64,000 bases of DNA, taken from positions 42,311,001-42,375,000 of the forward strand of contig CM076149.1 of the NCBI GenBank assembly GCA_038025085.1, in the 5' to 3' direction. Below the pieces are notes generated by a model that saw only the letters and a list, made by a program, of their open reading frames with translations, was not told the origin of the DNA and did no database searches. Shown here piece by piece: positions 22,411 to 34,579 of this stretch. This DNA is from Tetragonia tetragonoides. Taxonomy: Eukaryota; Streptophyta; Magnoliopsida; Caryophyllales; Aizoaceae. Numbering within the stretch: position 1 is the stretch's first letter; the number at the start of each line of letters is the position of its first letter. The translations under genes were made by a program, and so were the position numbers.

Positions 22411-22907
22411 CCAAAGTTATATGGTACGTAAACAGGGTGTTAAGTATTATCACAATGAGCTTGTATCCATTTTATTTAATTTTTCTTTTTTTTTTTGCTC
22501 TCATCTTATCCAGTGCACCCACCAACCACAATATAAATGGGACACATTTCTTCTTAGTTTTCACCCCTTACATAAATGCCAAAACCAACATTGCCTAAAA
22601 ATAGCTCTTTCTCATGCAGAAATCAGAACACAACAAAAGTCTTCTGTGTAAACACTACATACGTACCTTCTAATTCTCTTTCTCTCTCCAGTCTCCACAC
22701 CCCACCCCCTCACTTTGATTCACTTCGATCTCCTCTGCTAGATAGCTTTCTAGTTCTACACTCAAGCTTAAGTTTCCTCCTGTGCATCCTACTTTATACA
22801 CTAAAAATGGCGATTTGTAGGTTTTTCCATATTTATTTCCATCTTCTCCCACTTTTCTTTTTCCTCTTTAGATTCAAAACCTCATCCATTCAGGTTTTTA
22901 TGCTCCT

Positions 22908-22916
22908 CTATAAATA
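22908..22916 (+). promoter_or_regulatory. Probable TATA box of the membrane-protein gene
   Basis: CTATAAATA lies about 255 bp before the start codon and about 40 bp before the likely transcript start. A 5'UTR intron is plausible, with donor AAAG|GTATAA at 22959 and acceptor TTTCATAG ending at 23090. Confidence 0.55.
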
Positions 22917-23170
22917 ATAAGGGTATCAACACTTAACAATTTGCCCCAACCTTGAAAGGTATAATAAACTTCTTCTCCTTTTCTCGATCTATTCAGTTAA
23001 TTTTCGTCAATAACTTACTTGTGTTTTCTTTTCTAATTATTACTCCTTTACTAACTCTTTTGTTTTTCTTCTCTTAACTTTGTTTCATAGAGATTATTGA
23101 TCAAGATCAATTGCTATTTTCCAATATTCAAGCATTGCTTTCAATACCTGACTTATAACCAACCTACACA

Positions 23171-24454
23171 ATGGTAATAATATACTCGATCTCTCTTTAT
23201 TTTTCTCGATGAACTAAGTTTTTTTTCTCTTGATTATGTTCTAATCTTTTTTTTTTTTCTTTCTTTTTCTTGGTTTTATTCCATTTTCAGGCACTGAATC
23301 TTTCTATGCTACTTATACTCGTCCCATTCTCGTTCGCTTTGGCCTTAATGTTAGCCATGGTACCAAATTTACTAGCACCTATTAGAGGCTTTAGAGCCTT
23401 TTTTAAAACAAACAACTGGAAACTTAGATATCTTTTCTTATGGATAGGCTCAGTGTCCTTGTTGATAGCTATAATACTAGCTATATACACCACCATGCAC
23501 CAATCTACCACAAGTGATCCAATTCGAATTTGTTTTTTCTGGGAAAAAAATGTTGTTTTACTTTCGGACGATAATGAATATTATACCCCTTTCCTTAGTG
23601 TGTTATTTTTTTTTGCATTTATAGTACTTGCCATTCAGGGTTTTCTCATTGTAGAATATAGAAAGGTTTTAATGAGTGATTTTGTGAGGAACCAACATAC
23701 TCCATTTTGGAGTACAATATGTTTTGGTTTGTCGTTGCTATTTGGTTTAGTACCAAATGCCTTTAAAAGAGATGTGGCTCTTACATTTTTCACATCTGCA
23801 TTTTTAGTTTTGTGGGCGTTTTCAACCCAATTTTTTTTACAAGCTAAATCCGACATTGGATTATTCAATACTACCGTCTCGGATTTATTCACCATATTAC
23901 TCGGCATGATAGAGTGTCAACCTCGTGTGTTACATGTGGTAGGTATTATTATGTCTTTAGTATTTATTAAAGGACTTGTGATTTATCAAGCTCGACTAAC
24001 CTACCGTCCTTTAGCCGATGACCTACAAATTAGGATAGACCCCTTAAATAATTCTTCCCCCTTATTTCGGATAAGGTTGTTAAGACAAAATGAAATCCTC
24101 CTACAAAACCCAAACCAAATGTTTTATTTGGAGTTTGTAGGACCAACTCCAGATTCTAGAAATAATCAACATTCGAGACTTGCTAGATTTGTTCCATATA
24201 CCTCAATCGATAGTGATTTGAGGGAAGAACTTGCAAGGATCCGAGGAAACTACGTGGAGCGTTTGTACACATTCGAGCCCGTTTTTGATTCGGTAAACTC
24301 TTTTTATTATTTATTTTTAAATTGTTTATTTTCCTCTTCTTATTTTCAATCCAATTTTATTGATTAGCCTTTTGAATTTCATGTTATGCAGTCTGTGCAG
24401 ATGGTTGATGATGTCAACAACAACTTGAACTTGAGGAGAAGAAGAAATATGTGA
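23171..24454 (+). CDS. Six-helix membrane protein of unknown function
   Basis: I do not recognise a named family. The best model has three coding exons: the ATG alone (23171-23173), then 23291-24292 and 24392-24454, all with GT-AG borders, giving 355 residues (MALNLSMLLILV...RRRRNM). The first intron splits immediately after the start codon. About six hydrophobic helices are visible (near residues 6-27, 48-68, 100-122, 140-158, 164-185, 215-236), then a roughly 110-residue soluble tail with charged and Asn-rich stretches ending in RRRR. Reading from the downstream ATG of the intron frame would add a few unlikely residues. Fragments of related sequence occur at 42145-42362 and 44230-44368. A LINE lies just past its 3' end in antisense. 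Confidence 0.78.
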
Positions 24455-24492
24455 GAATTTCCTTTTCGGAGTAGTGGTAATCTGAAAGTCTG

Positions 24493-24536
24493 ATAGTAGT
24501 AGTAGTAGTCTGTAGTAGTAGTAGTAGTAGTAGTTT
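24493..24536 (+). repeat. TAG trinucleotide microsatellite in the 3'UTR
   Basis: Two runs of TAG repeats about 40 bp downstream of the membrane-protein stop codon, with a shorter TAG run near 24570-24580. They create spurious Tyr/Leu frames on the minus strand. Confidence 0.9.
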
Positions 24537-24782
24537 GTTAAGACTGTCTTAATCCCTCGCTGATCTAATAGTAGTAGTAGTTTGTAACAATGTCTATGGA
24601 GACTGTGATGTAGCAAGTAGCTAGTATGAAGGTTTGTGTACCTGTGTCGTCTATTATCATGTACTGTCGTTGTAATCATGTTCTTATTGTTCAATGAAAA
24701 CTACTGTTTGTCTTTTCCCTTTAATTATATTTTTTTTTTTGCTGTTTCAACATACTCAATATATCAATACTTCCCCAATAAA

Positions 24783-27700
24783 TTACAAAGCACATGTGAC
24801 CGAAGTTGGCAAAACATCATGTCGAAAACGGCCTTCAACACATGATGCCAATGCCCACTTAGCAAAAGAGTGTGCTAGTACAACATTACATCTAGGAGTA
24901 AAAACAATTGACGTAGCTAAAGTAGTTTGTAGCATAGAAATACAACTAAGGATATGAGACGAGCGCCAAGGAAACGGGGCTCCTCTAGAGATATCTTCGA
25001 CCACCGTTTGTGCATCGCTATAAATCACCCCTCCACAAACATTATCCGATTCCATAGCAGAAATAGCAAGCAAAATTGCCTTTGCTTCCACAACAAAAGG
25101 TACAGAAGAGTTAACCTTTACGGCTCCTCCTTCCACGAAGCTCCCATCAATATCGAGTCTAACCCAAGCAGCAACAGAGAAAGCGCTACCAATAGCGGCA
25201 TCCACAACAAAATGAGCAGCATCAGAATTTCTTCTCCACACGCCAGTAGACTCCATCGCAATCGTGTCAATCTCTGTTATGGGTTGATCACAGGAATTCC
25301 ATTCATTCCATCTTTTTTGAACCAGCTCAAAAGTCTCCCCAGGAGATGGAGAGGCATCATTATGAATCTTTTGGTTTCTCTGCCACCATATAGTATCCAC
25401 AAGAAAGGCTGCCTTACTCACAAGTCTTGTAGGATCAGACGTACCATTAAACAAAGCACCACTGGTAAGAAATGTATTTTCCAACCATTGCCATAAGTTC
25501 CACGCAGGGAAGTCCTCCATTCTGATTGCCAGGACCTGCAGCCACACAGCCCGAGCAAAGGAACATTGAAAGAGGAGGTGTTCAGTAGTTTCATTGCTAA
25601 CACCGCACAAAGGGCAAGTTGTCACCAGGTGGTCGATTCGAATTTGTAGAACACAGAGCGTAGGAATGGCATTCCACGCTACTCTCCATAAGAAAATTTT
25701 GATTCTTTGTGGAATATTCAATTTCCAGACAGATTTCCAAAAAGTTTCATTCAGTGAGAGGTGGTGAGGAAAAGAGTCCCCCAAAACAGTTCTATAACCA
25801 TCTTTAACTGTATAAATGCCCATTTTATTTCCAACCCAGATTTTCTTGTCCTCGTCAACAGTATTGCAAGTATTGATTTTGAGTATTGCATCAGCTGATT
25901 CTTCATCAAATTGATCACGAATCACAGGGACATTCCAGTTACCTTCAACTAAGCAATCTTCAACTTTAAACACAGAGATAATAGCTTCCTCTCTTGCCTT
26001 TGGCTTGAATCCTACCAGGTCCGGGATCCAAGGGTCGCACCAGACCCCGATGTCACTACCATTGCCCACTTGATAACAGCCCCCTTCTCTAATAATATCA
26101 ACATCATGGAGAATTTCCTTCCAAATAGGAGAGTCCGACGAATGGGGCTTGACGTGCAAAAAATCATGCCGTCTACAATATTTCCCAAGTAGAAGCTTGA
26201 CCCACAATTTATTCGAATTATTGAACAGATTCCATGCCATCTTCGAGTGCAGTGCCTTGTTAAAATCGTGCATCTTTCTAATACCCAGACCTCCAAAACA
26301 TTTTGGCACACAAACAGAATCCCATGACTTGAGATACACCCCTTTCTTATCATCATTTTTCCCCCACCAAAAGTCACGCATCAGCCCATCCATTTTATTA
26401 CAAACAGTCACCCCAAGCTCATTCGTTGCCATAGCGTAAGAAGGGAGTGTAGATGCAACAGCTTGAATAAGGGTCGTGCGCCCAGCATATGATAAGGCTT
26501 TTGATTTCCATGCCTTAAGCTTGTTCTTCAATCTCTCCATAAGATAATTAAATCTTAATTTTTTCCCTTTTGCTCTGAAGAAGGGTAGCCCAAGATAAAC
26601 CGCATGTTTATCCATAGCTGCCAAGTTAACAATCCCCTTGATTCTTCCTTTGGTGCTTGCAGGTGTGTTGGGACTAAAATAAATCCCAGACTTGGCTTTA
26701 TTCATCCCTAAGCCACTCTAATTTTCCATCTTGTGAAGGATTTCATCGATGACTCTAGCACTAGAATCTGTAGCTTGCCCAAACACTACAAGGTCATCCG
26801 CAAACAGCAGATGCGTAATATCCTCATCCTGTTTATCAATTTTAATCCCCTTAAGGTCGTCAACAGAAGTCGTAACATGACTATTGAAGAGTCTCGATAA
26901 CCCTTCCATAACCAGTACAAACAAGAATGGGGAGAGAGGGTCCCCTTGACGAAGGCCCCTACCGGGCTTGAAGAACCCATGGGGAGCCCCATTGATGTTA
27001 ATAGAAAAGGAAGTAGTACTGATACATTGCTCAATAAGCTGCACAAAATGCTCACAAAATCCCAGATTCTTCAAAATCAACAGCAAAAACTTCCACTCAA
27101 TTTTATCATAGGCCTTGGCCATATCAATCTTGAGTGCCATAAGCCCATTTTTCCCAGTTTTTTTTTTCATAATATGCACAATTTCACTCACCAAGATGGT
27201 ATTATCAGAGATCTCACGCCCGGGGACAAAAGCTGCTTGAAAAGGGCTCACAATATTGTCGAGCAACGGTTTCAATATGCAGGCAATCAACTTCGAAATA
27301 ATTTTATAAGAGACATTACAGAGTGAAATAGGTCGGAAGTCTTTCACTGAAATAGCAGCATTATTTTTAGGAATAAGAGTAATGTTAGTATGATTAAGTT
27401 CTTTAAGCAAAAATCCAGAGTGGAAAAAGCCTTGGACCATACTCACAATATCTCCTTTAACTGTATGCCAGTAATGTTGAAAGAAGAGAGCTGGGAAGCC
27501 GTCGGGCCCAGGGGCCTTAGTAGAGCCGAAAGACTTAACAATGGCAAGAATCTCCTCTTCAGAAGGAATAGCACAAAGATCATTATTAGTCTCAGCATCA
27601 ATGCAGCTTGGAAACAACCCTTCCAGTTCTTCTGGGCACACAGGATCATCCGAATTAAAGAGCTCTTTGAAGTAGCTTTCAAATTCATTTTTGATAGCCA

Positions 27701-28868
27701 TATCATCATAAGTCCAGTTGCCATCCCGCAATTTAAGAGCCTCAATTGAATTTCTCCTTCTTCTTATAACAGTCGTGAGATGAAAAAACCGGGTATTCCT
27801 ATCTCCTTCCTTTAAGAACGTGACTCGTGACTTTTGTCGGGTCATGATGGCCTCTCTTTTATAAAGCTCAATCAGTTGAGCATAGAGATTGCTTTCCTCA
27901 ATACCATTCTCCTCGTCAGGTGGTTTTCCTTGAATGTAACCAATAGCTTGTAGCACCCTCTTAATATTATCCTGGACATGTCCAAACACATCTTTATTCC
28001 ATCGTTTCAAAGCAAGCTTGGTAGAATGAAGCTTGTGTTTCAGCCTGTATCCTCTCGAACCATTAACCTCCGACTCCCAAGCCTGTTGCACTACTTCCTT
28101 GCTATTCTCATTGCGTATCCACATGGCCTCAAAACGGAAAGGTCGTGGACCTCTCAATATTTCCCCACTAGTATTCAAAATAATTGGCCCATGATCAGAG
28201 CAAACAATAGGCAAGTGATGGAGAACCGCCCTTGGAAATAAATATCTCCAGTTTGAATCGCAAATAGTCCTGTCAAGTCTTTCTTTGATCACCACAACAC
28301 CATCTCTTTTACGTTGCCAGGTAAAAGGCTTACCAGTAAATCCCAGGTCCAAAAGCCCATTATCATTCATCAATTGCTGCAGGCCTCCCCTCGAATCATT
28401 ATTGTTAATCAGGTTACCTCCCCACTTTTCATTCTGATCAAGAAGGTCATTAAAATCCCCTATCATACACTGAGGGAGTGAAATAGAGCTGAAAACATCA
28501 TTTGTAGCTTGCCAAAATGCCAGTTTGTCATGGTGGTTGGGGGCCCGATACACAAAAGACATAATCCAGTCATTATTGGGGGGATCTGACTTGACTTTGG
28601 TAATGACCAACTGATCAGACAAAAACATAATCTCTAAGATCACACCCAGGCGCGCCATAATTACAGTACCCCCCGAGAGGCCGGCAGAAGAAGTGGCTTC
28701 CAGTAGTGAAAAGCCAAGAGTTCTAAGAATCAATTTGGATTTTTCACAAGAGAGCATAGTTTCTGCAAAAAATATAACATCCGGATTGTGCTTCCGGATG
28801 AGGGTCTTGATATGGAGAAGCGTCGCGGGTCGCCCTAAACCCCGACAATTCCAATAGAGAGCTATCAT
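24783..28868 (-). pseudogene. LINE ORF2: endonuclease and reverse transcriptase with one amber codon
   Basis: The frame runs 1360 codons from the ATGA overlap to 24783, broken only by TAG at 26718-26720; the same frame stays open on both sides. The first part (716 residues) has an apurinic-type endonuclease (YWNCRGLG near 6, FAETML near 35, a GDFND motif near 140, SDHGPI near 225) and a reverse transcriptase with the FADD box near 690. The part after the stop (from 26705) has the thumb region, a zf-RVT motif (CPLCG...TEHLLFQC) and an RNase H-like tail with VEAKAI, YSDAQ and LAHSFAK. The amber codon falls shortly after the RT active site, so a truncated enzyme is expected unless it is read through. 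Confidence 0.92.
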
Positions 28869-30808
28869 TGGGACACCGAGGGCCTTAAATTGCCCGCTAC
28901 TTCATTACTATCCATCTCCTTCTCACATTGCAATCTCATTGAAATCTGGCTGTCCTCCTCAACAGGGAGGTTCGTTACAATCCTCTGCTCATGTGTAGAA
29001 CCCAATTTCGACTTACCCTTGGATTTGCTTGCTGTTTTTTTTGGTCCAATTCTCTGTTTCCTCTCATTAATTACAATCCCTTTTGCTCTAGGGGTCTCCT
29101 GTTTCGCGATTCTTGACTTCACCACTCTCTCCATCAACCCATGAGAATCCACAACAGAGCAAAAGCTTTTTCTTTTCAACGAAAGACTTTGAAAGTGGTT
29201 AGAGAAGGGCTCCAGTAGGGTCGTAGTTTGTGTGGCCAGGCTCAGGGTAGTTAAATTTTGTGGGGTTGGGTCATTATCATAAAGGGGTTGGTTCTTTGTG
29301 GTGGATAGGGGCTGGTTCTTTGTGGTGGATGGGCTCAGACTAGAAGACATAACCTTGCTGGACTGCAACTCAGTTATACACGGTATATGGCTACTGCTTG
29401 ATGGGAGCATGAGATGAGGTTGATGATTTTTTGTGGGATGGGAAGAGCTAGGGACTTCATATTCATTAAGGGCCTCATTAAATTCCTCAGGCTCAGTGAC
29501 AACATATTGTGACAAAATAACAGGGCAGGAGTCCAGTTTAGGAGGAAAGGGCCTCACAGGAATCAGGGAGGTATTGGGCCTAGGCAGAAGAAATGGTCCA
29601 GTATTATTAACACGTGAAGGAGAGTTAGGGTGGACGTACCTTTGGCGGGAGAGGAGATCACAGCTAATTTCCCCCAAAAGAGGAGATTTGACAGGTTGAG
29701 ACATCCCTCTCTTAATCCCTGCACACGGCTCAATGATGGTGGCTGATTGGACGTGACCCCAACCATCTGAATGTTTCCATTGAACAATCTCCTTGATACC
29801 CGTGCGTTTGTTCAACTTCGTCATTTGTTTGGTTAATGCATTGTAGCTAATAACCTCATCCCCAAACTGAACTTCCATGGGAGTTAGAGGTGGAAAGCTT
29901 GCCCTTTTGGGTGGACTCATATCCTCTATGATATCCCCTTCTTTGAAGATAGTTTTACCTCTGAGAAATTCTTCGTCCGCCCAGCTATCCGGAATTCTGA
30001 AAAGTGGCTCCTGAAAAGCATAAGAAATCGCATTCACATCTGAATAATCTGTTGCTCTCATATGAGTTCCATACCCTTTATCAGGGGGTATGAATGTTGG
30101 AGCTTTTTTAAGTTTACATTCTCCCAAATCGTGCCCTAATTTTCCACACCCATAGCAAAAATCCGAAAGTCGTTCGTATTTGAACTCAATCCAGTCTTTT
30201 CCAGATTCATCATCCCTGGTAAGAAATAAACCTCTGGCCAGAGGTTTAGCTAAGTCAATGGACACTTTGACTCGAAGAAATCTTCTAGCTACCAATCGTT
30301 GTTCAGCAACTTGGTCGACCCTCAGTAGATTTCCCACCTTTTTCCCAATGGTAATTGCATTACTTGGAATGAGCTTGTGGACTTTGAGGCCATGGATTTG
30401 TACCCAAAACATACCATACCCAAAATCAAGATCTTCAAGGTTCTGATTATGCTCCCATTTTGACATAATTATGTGTCTATCTAAGATAGACCATGCTCCT
30501 TTCTCAAAAACTTTATCCCTATCATTCTGATTTTTAAAAGTAAAAAGAAAATCATTATCATTCATAATGGTTATCTCCGGATTACCTTGGATGTTCCACC
30601 CTTTCATCATAATTGATCTTGCAAGCCTCATCTTAATTTTCTTCTCTGAAAAAACTCTACCCACTAAGCACAAATTTGACACCCTCTCCGCCAGCTTTTC
30701 ATCTGAGGGCAAGTGCAGATCTTCATCCAAGCTTTCATAAATATCAGTAGTAGGCGAATTCTTATTTTTGTGGCCATGAGCCGCTTCAAATTGGCCTGTG
30801 TCCTCCAT
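28865..30808 (-). CDS. LINE ORF1 protein (DUF4283, CCHC zinc knuckle)
   Basis: This is the nucleic-acid-binding protein of an L1 element, 647 residues, complete and uninterrupted. Residues about 40-200 match the DUF4283 domain typical of plant L1 ORF1 (RLARSIMMKGWNI, FGYGMFWVQIHGL). A CCHC knuckle CYGCGKLGHDLGEC sits at about 218-231. The C-terminal half is a low-complexity Ser/Pro/Lys-rich region with a short duplicated STTKNQPLS stretch near 505-525. The stop codon overlaps the ORF2 start as ATGA (28865-28868), which suggests coupled translation. The start is the first methionine after an upstream leader of about 225 bp. Confidence 0.92.
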   Translation of the reverse strand: MEDTGQFEAAHGHKNKNSPTTDIYESLDEDLHLPSDEKLAERVSNLCLVGRVFSEKKIKMRLARSIMMKGWNIQGNPEITIMNDNDFLFTFKNQNDRDKVFEKGAWSILDRHIIMSKWEHNQNLEDLDFGYGMFWVQIHGLKVHKLIPSNAITIGKKVGNLLRVDQVAEQRLVARRFLRVKVSIDLAKPLARGLFLTRDDESGKDWIEFKYERLSDFCYGCGKLGHDLGECKLKKAPTFIPPDKGYGTHMRATDYSDVNAISYAFQEPLFRIPDSWADEEFLRGKTIFKEGDIIEDMSPPKRASFPPLTPMEVQFGDEVISYNALTKQMTKLNKRTGIKEIVQWKHSDGWGHVQSATIIEPCAGIKRGMSQPVKSPLLGEISCDLLSRQRYVHPNSPSRVNNTGPFLLPRPNTSLIPVRPFPPKLDSCPVILSQYVVTEPEEFNEALNEYEVPSSSHPTKNHQPHLMLPSSSSHIPCITELQSSKVMSSSLSPSTTKNQPLSTTKNQPLYDNDPTPQNLTTLSLATQTTTLLEPFSNHFQSLSLKRKSFCSVVDSHGLMERVVKSRIAKQETPRAKGIVINERKQRIGPKKTASKSKGKSKLGSTHEQRIVTNLPVEEDSQISMRLQCEKEMDSNEVAGNLRPSVSQ

Positions 30809-31056
30809 AAAGACACTAGTAAGAATTAAATAACTAATTGACGGTGGAGTGCAGTAGAAAGAGATGGTTGTGAATTAAATTCCAGGAGTAAATGTGGAAG
30901 AGAATTAATGAGTAATAAATATTCAAGGTAGGAATGGATTACAATTTGCATGTAATGAATCCTAAAAGGGCCAGTAAGGAAAAGGAGTTCCAGTAGTGGA
31001 AAGCAATATCTACTCCAAAGGAGAGAGAGAGAAGTGTCTTTTCCCTTTAATTATAT

Positions 31057-33778
31057 GGCTTCCACTCTGACCAAGTATAAATTCCCCTCTAAGAACGACA
31101 TCGTTTGATTCTGTAAACTTTTCTGATCACTTTTTATAATTTTAAAATATAAATTTATTTACCAAACAAGTATATAGTAACTAGATTAGATTAAGAAGGG
31201 TTTGTTTGGGGAGTTTAAGAACAAAAATTATAAGAACAACATAAAATTAGGCTTTTAGTTGGTTGATTGTTGATATGGTGACACCTTCAACCGTTTCCAC
31301 ATCATGGTTCGAAGACTATATTAATTACTACCTACTTCTTTTTTTATTTATTTATTTATTATTATTTTCTCAATTCATTTAACAAAGCCATGGCTTTCTT
31401 ATTTTGTACTAAGACTATTGGTTACATACTTAATTCACCACTTTTTCATCTTTGAGGGGGCCAAAAATTTTACATCACCGTATTACCTTTGTTTCTTTGG
31501 GGGCAACTTCATTTCATAGTTATAATTAAAACAATCATATTACTGATATGAAAAATGCTATTTTTAAAGAAAAAAAGAACATAATAGGAGTACATGCTAT
31601 GGCAAATTATTTGCTGTATATATTCCATTTGACATTCAATCAAATAATAATTCTCTCTCTCCATTTTCATCCAACTGTGCAACTAATATGTTTCTAAATA
31701 AGTTGTGTAAATAAGGATCTATATTAAGTGGGGTTGAAGCAATAATACTACTTGTGTCATTTGCATTTAACCTTATATGCATTGGAGTATATAAGAAGAT
31801 CAACCCCAACTTCACCTTATCTTAAACTTCGTGCCCAAAAAAAATGGGTGTTTCAATTTGAGACGGATGGATCGGAGTATATAAAAAAGTTGAAATATAA
31901 GCTAATTAATTAAAATAAAGTATATATTATGCTTTTTTTTATTTTTTCAAACTAATAATGATCCTAAACTCCTAAACATAACCTAAAATGCGTGGAGTTG
32001 TAAGTTGTAACCTGGCAAGGACTATCAGTTTCAACAATAGACCAACTACAAGAGTTAATGAAGTGTTGTCTTATCACTTATGAATATGTCATGTGCATGG
32101 ACTTAATTCTTTGAATTAATTTCAACAATAAATTATAACTCATCTTCTTACAACCACCTTTTAATCTTATGCAAATTTATTCACAACCAATTGAAAATGT
32201 CCAAAGGGATACATGTCTACCAGGTTAAAGTTAGTCCTGAGTACTATTCCACTACTTGGTTGTGACTACTGACTACTCAAAAATCTTCACTTGAAAAATA
32301 GATATATTTATTGCGAAAGAGAAATGACCATGAAAAGAAGTTGTAAGAAAAATGGCGTATGCTTTTTGTGTGTTCATATAGTACATATATATATGTATGA
32401 CAAGAATTCAACCCACGTATGTAAACAGTAATGACTTGTTATTTCTTTATACCTACCCACTTTTATTATTATTATTATTATTATTAATATTTTACATTTG
32501 TACTCAACTATCATATAACTGGCTATAAGCCTATAACTAGTACGAGTACAAAACTTGGTCATATAACAAGATTCAAAGTGAATACGTGTAGAGACAATTA
32601 TTTTTTTTACTATTTTATTTTATTAGGCATTTACTGAATTCCTTGATTAGTTACCAATAACAAAAACTCTTAATGTTTTTAATCTAAGTGTCTTTCCCGA
32701 AGACTCTTAAGAATTTTTCTTATGCACAACTTTACTCTCCAGCTTGAACAGAATAACTTTGACTACTCATCGATCACTAGGATTTATCATTTTGTATCTT
32801 AATTTGCCGTTTTGCGTAGTTTCCTCTTAAGTCCTAAATTCCATCAACTTCAAAGCATGTCCTATGTCTAGAGCTTGCAACAATTTACCCGATTCGATGA
32901 CCGGTCCGAACCCAACATGCTACAGACCCGAAATGTCGTTCTTCTAAATCGGAGATGACTCAATAAATTGTGAAACAACATTTGTCGAACATGTTGGGTA
33001 ATCCGAAACCGAACCCGTGTTTGACCTGATGTATTCGATCAATATTTGACCCGACCCGACCCGAAAATTGTGAGACAACATTGTCAAACCCGCTGGATAA
33101 CGCAAAACCGAACCCGTATTAAACCCGATGTATTCAATCAGTATTTGATCGACCGTATTCGATCGACTCGATCCGAACCCAACCCGCTCGACCCGTTTAC
33201 CAGGTCCATTTGGCTACCTGATGTACAAGTTGTAACTTGTTTACCGGTAAGCCAATCACCTATTGACTGATTTAAACCCATGACCTGATGTATAAGTTGT
33301 AACTTGTTTACCAGTAAGTCAATCACCTATTGAGTGATGAAACTGATGACTGATGACTATCCTAATGTTAATTAGCGAGGACAAACAACGTTTGTTTTGT
33401 TACCAATTCTTTGTTTGGACATAAGAGGGAATTGGCTGCCACGGGTCTACAAAAAGAGGTTTTTCTTGGCCTACAAATCACGGACCCAAATATGAAGCTC
33501 CGAGTCTATCCAATATCCATATACCCTGCGTATATTACACTCTCTTGTTTCCTGTGAGTGGGAAGATAAATTTGCCTTTTGTTCTTTGGAATTTCAGGGA
33601 GTAATATGGGTATGATGAAAAAGGGGAAAAAGAGGGAGATGAGAGATAGACACACAAAAAAAGAGACAATAAGATGTAATATACACAAGGTAGTGTATAG
33701 CTAACTTAGTTGTAACCTTTGGGAATTTTAAAGACGAAGCCAGAGATGCAAACGAAGGGAGGTCATATTATATTATTA
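31057..33778. other. Intergenic DNA with several short repeats
   Basis: No gene is supported. It holds an ATT microsatellite (32462-32487), a GACCCG-rich tract (about 32880-33200), a two-copy direct repeat of about 56-60 bp (33217-33272 and 33281-33336, with GATGTAYAAGTTGTAACTTG), and at 33355-33490 the inverted copy of the block at 3340-3478. Confidence 0.55.
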
Positions 33779-34075
33779 GGGTGCGTTTGTTAGAGCTGAA
33801 CTTATCAGAATTGAACTGAATTTAACATTATTAAACTGGACACTATAAAACTGAACTGAACTGAATTTAATATTATTAAACTGGACACTACTGAACTAAA
33901 CTGGACACAACTGAACTGAATTGAACACAACTTGATATGTGAGACAAAAAATATTTTTCTGAACTCAGCACCACTGAACTGAATTGAGCATCATTTAACT
34001 GAATATAAAATAATTGAATTGACACCTGAATTGACCTGAACTGAACTTACCGTGTAAATTCTAACAAACACACCC
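33779..34075. mobile_element. Tourist-like MITE (297 bp, TTA duplication)
   Basis: The ends GGGTGCGTTTGTTAGA and, reversed, GGGTGTGTTTGTTAGA are near-perfect inverted repeats flanked by TTA on both sides (33776-33778 and 34076-34078). A 3-bp TTA target points to PIF/Harbinger. The interior is made of AACTGAACTGAA-like words and is non-coding. Confidence 0.85.
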
Positions 34076-34189
34076 TTACTCTAATTTTTAAAGTAATATT
34101 AAATAAAATAACCTATTTTTTTTCAATACTGGTTTGTGCTACCTATAAGTCACATTTTTACAATATAAAAAGGAAATCAATACAACCCT

Positions 34190-34460
34190 ACCCAATTAAG
34201 ACCCGACTTGTCTCAACTTAATTTTACTTAAATTCAGTTTAAATCAATTTAGTTGAGTTGATTTCATGTGTAACTTTATGACTCATATAACTTTTTATTT
34301 CAAAATAATTTCATGATGATAACTATGCCATCGGAAAGATTTCAAAGCATACATTCAAATGAGTCCAATATTAAGTATGTTTGGGCGAATTTTAAATGCT
34401 TAACAGTTAAATTAAAAAAAATTATTTCAATTCAGTTCATGTGCTTTTATCTTTTTAAGT
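34190..34460. repeat. MITE relative sharing a core with the element at 48.5 kb
   Basis: About 150 bp (34265-34410), including ACTCATATAACTTTTTATT, AATTTCATGAT and AAATGAGTCCAATATT, matches 48540-48690 in the same orientation. The ends here are decayed and I cannot define a target duplication. Confidence 0.6.
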
Positions 34461-34579
34461 AAAACAAATGGAGGCTAACTTAAAAAGGTATGGACAATCA
34501 TTAATATATGACGACTCCCAAAAAAAAACTATTGGAAGGGGAATAAAATATCCAAGAGAATCCCCAAACTTCAATATCA

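Larger units (their letters stand above)
24731..31034 (-). mobile_element. Full-length L1-type LINE with 22-bp target duplication
   Basis: The element is about 6.3 kb on the minus strand, with ORF1, ORF2 and a terminal A tract (T10 at 24731-24740 on the plus strand). It is bracketed by a perfect 22-bp direct repeat starting TGTCTTTTCCC and ending TTAATTATAT (24709-24730 and 31035-31056), the signature of target-primed reverse transcription. Both ORFs are long; ORF2 has a single in-frame amber codon. It landed in or just past the 3'UTR of the membrane-protein gene in antisense. Length, intact ends and perfect duplication indicate a recent insertion. Confidence 0.95.

Noticed and set aside
24954..29699. 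Plus-strand frames inside the LINE
   Set aside because: They are antisense shadows of ORF1 and ORF2.
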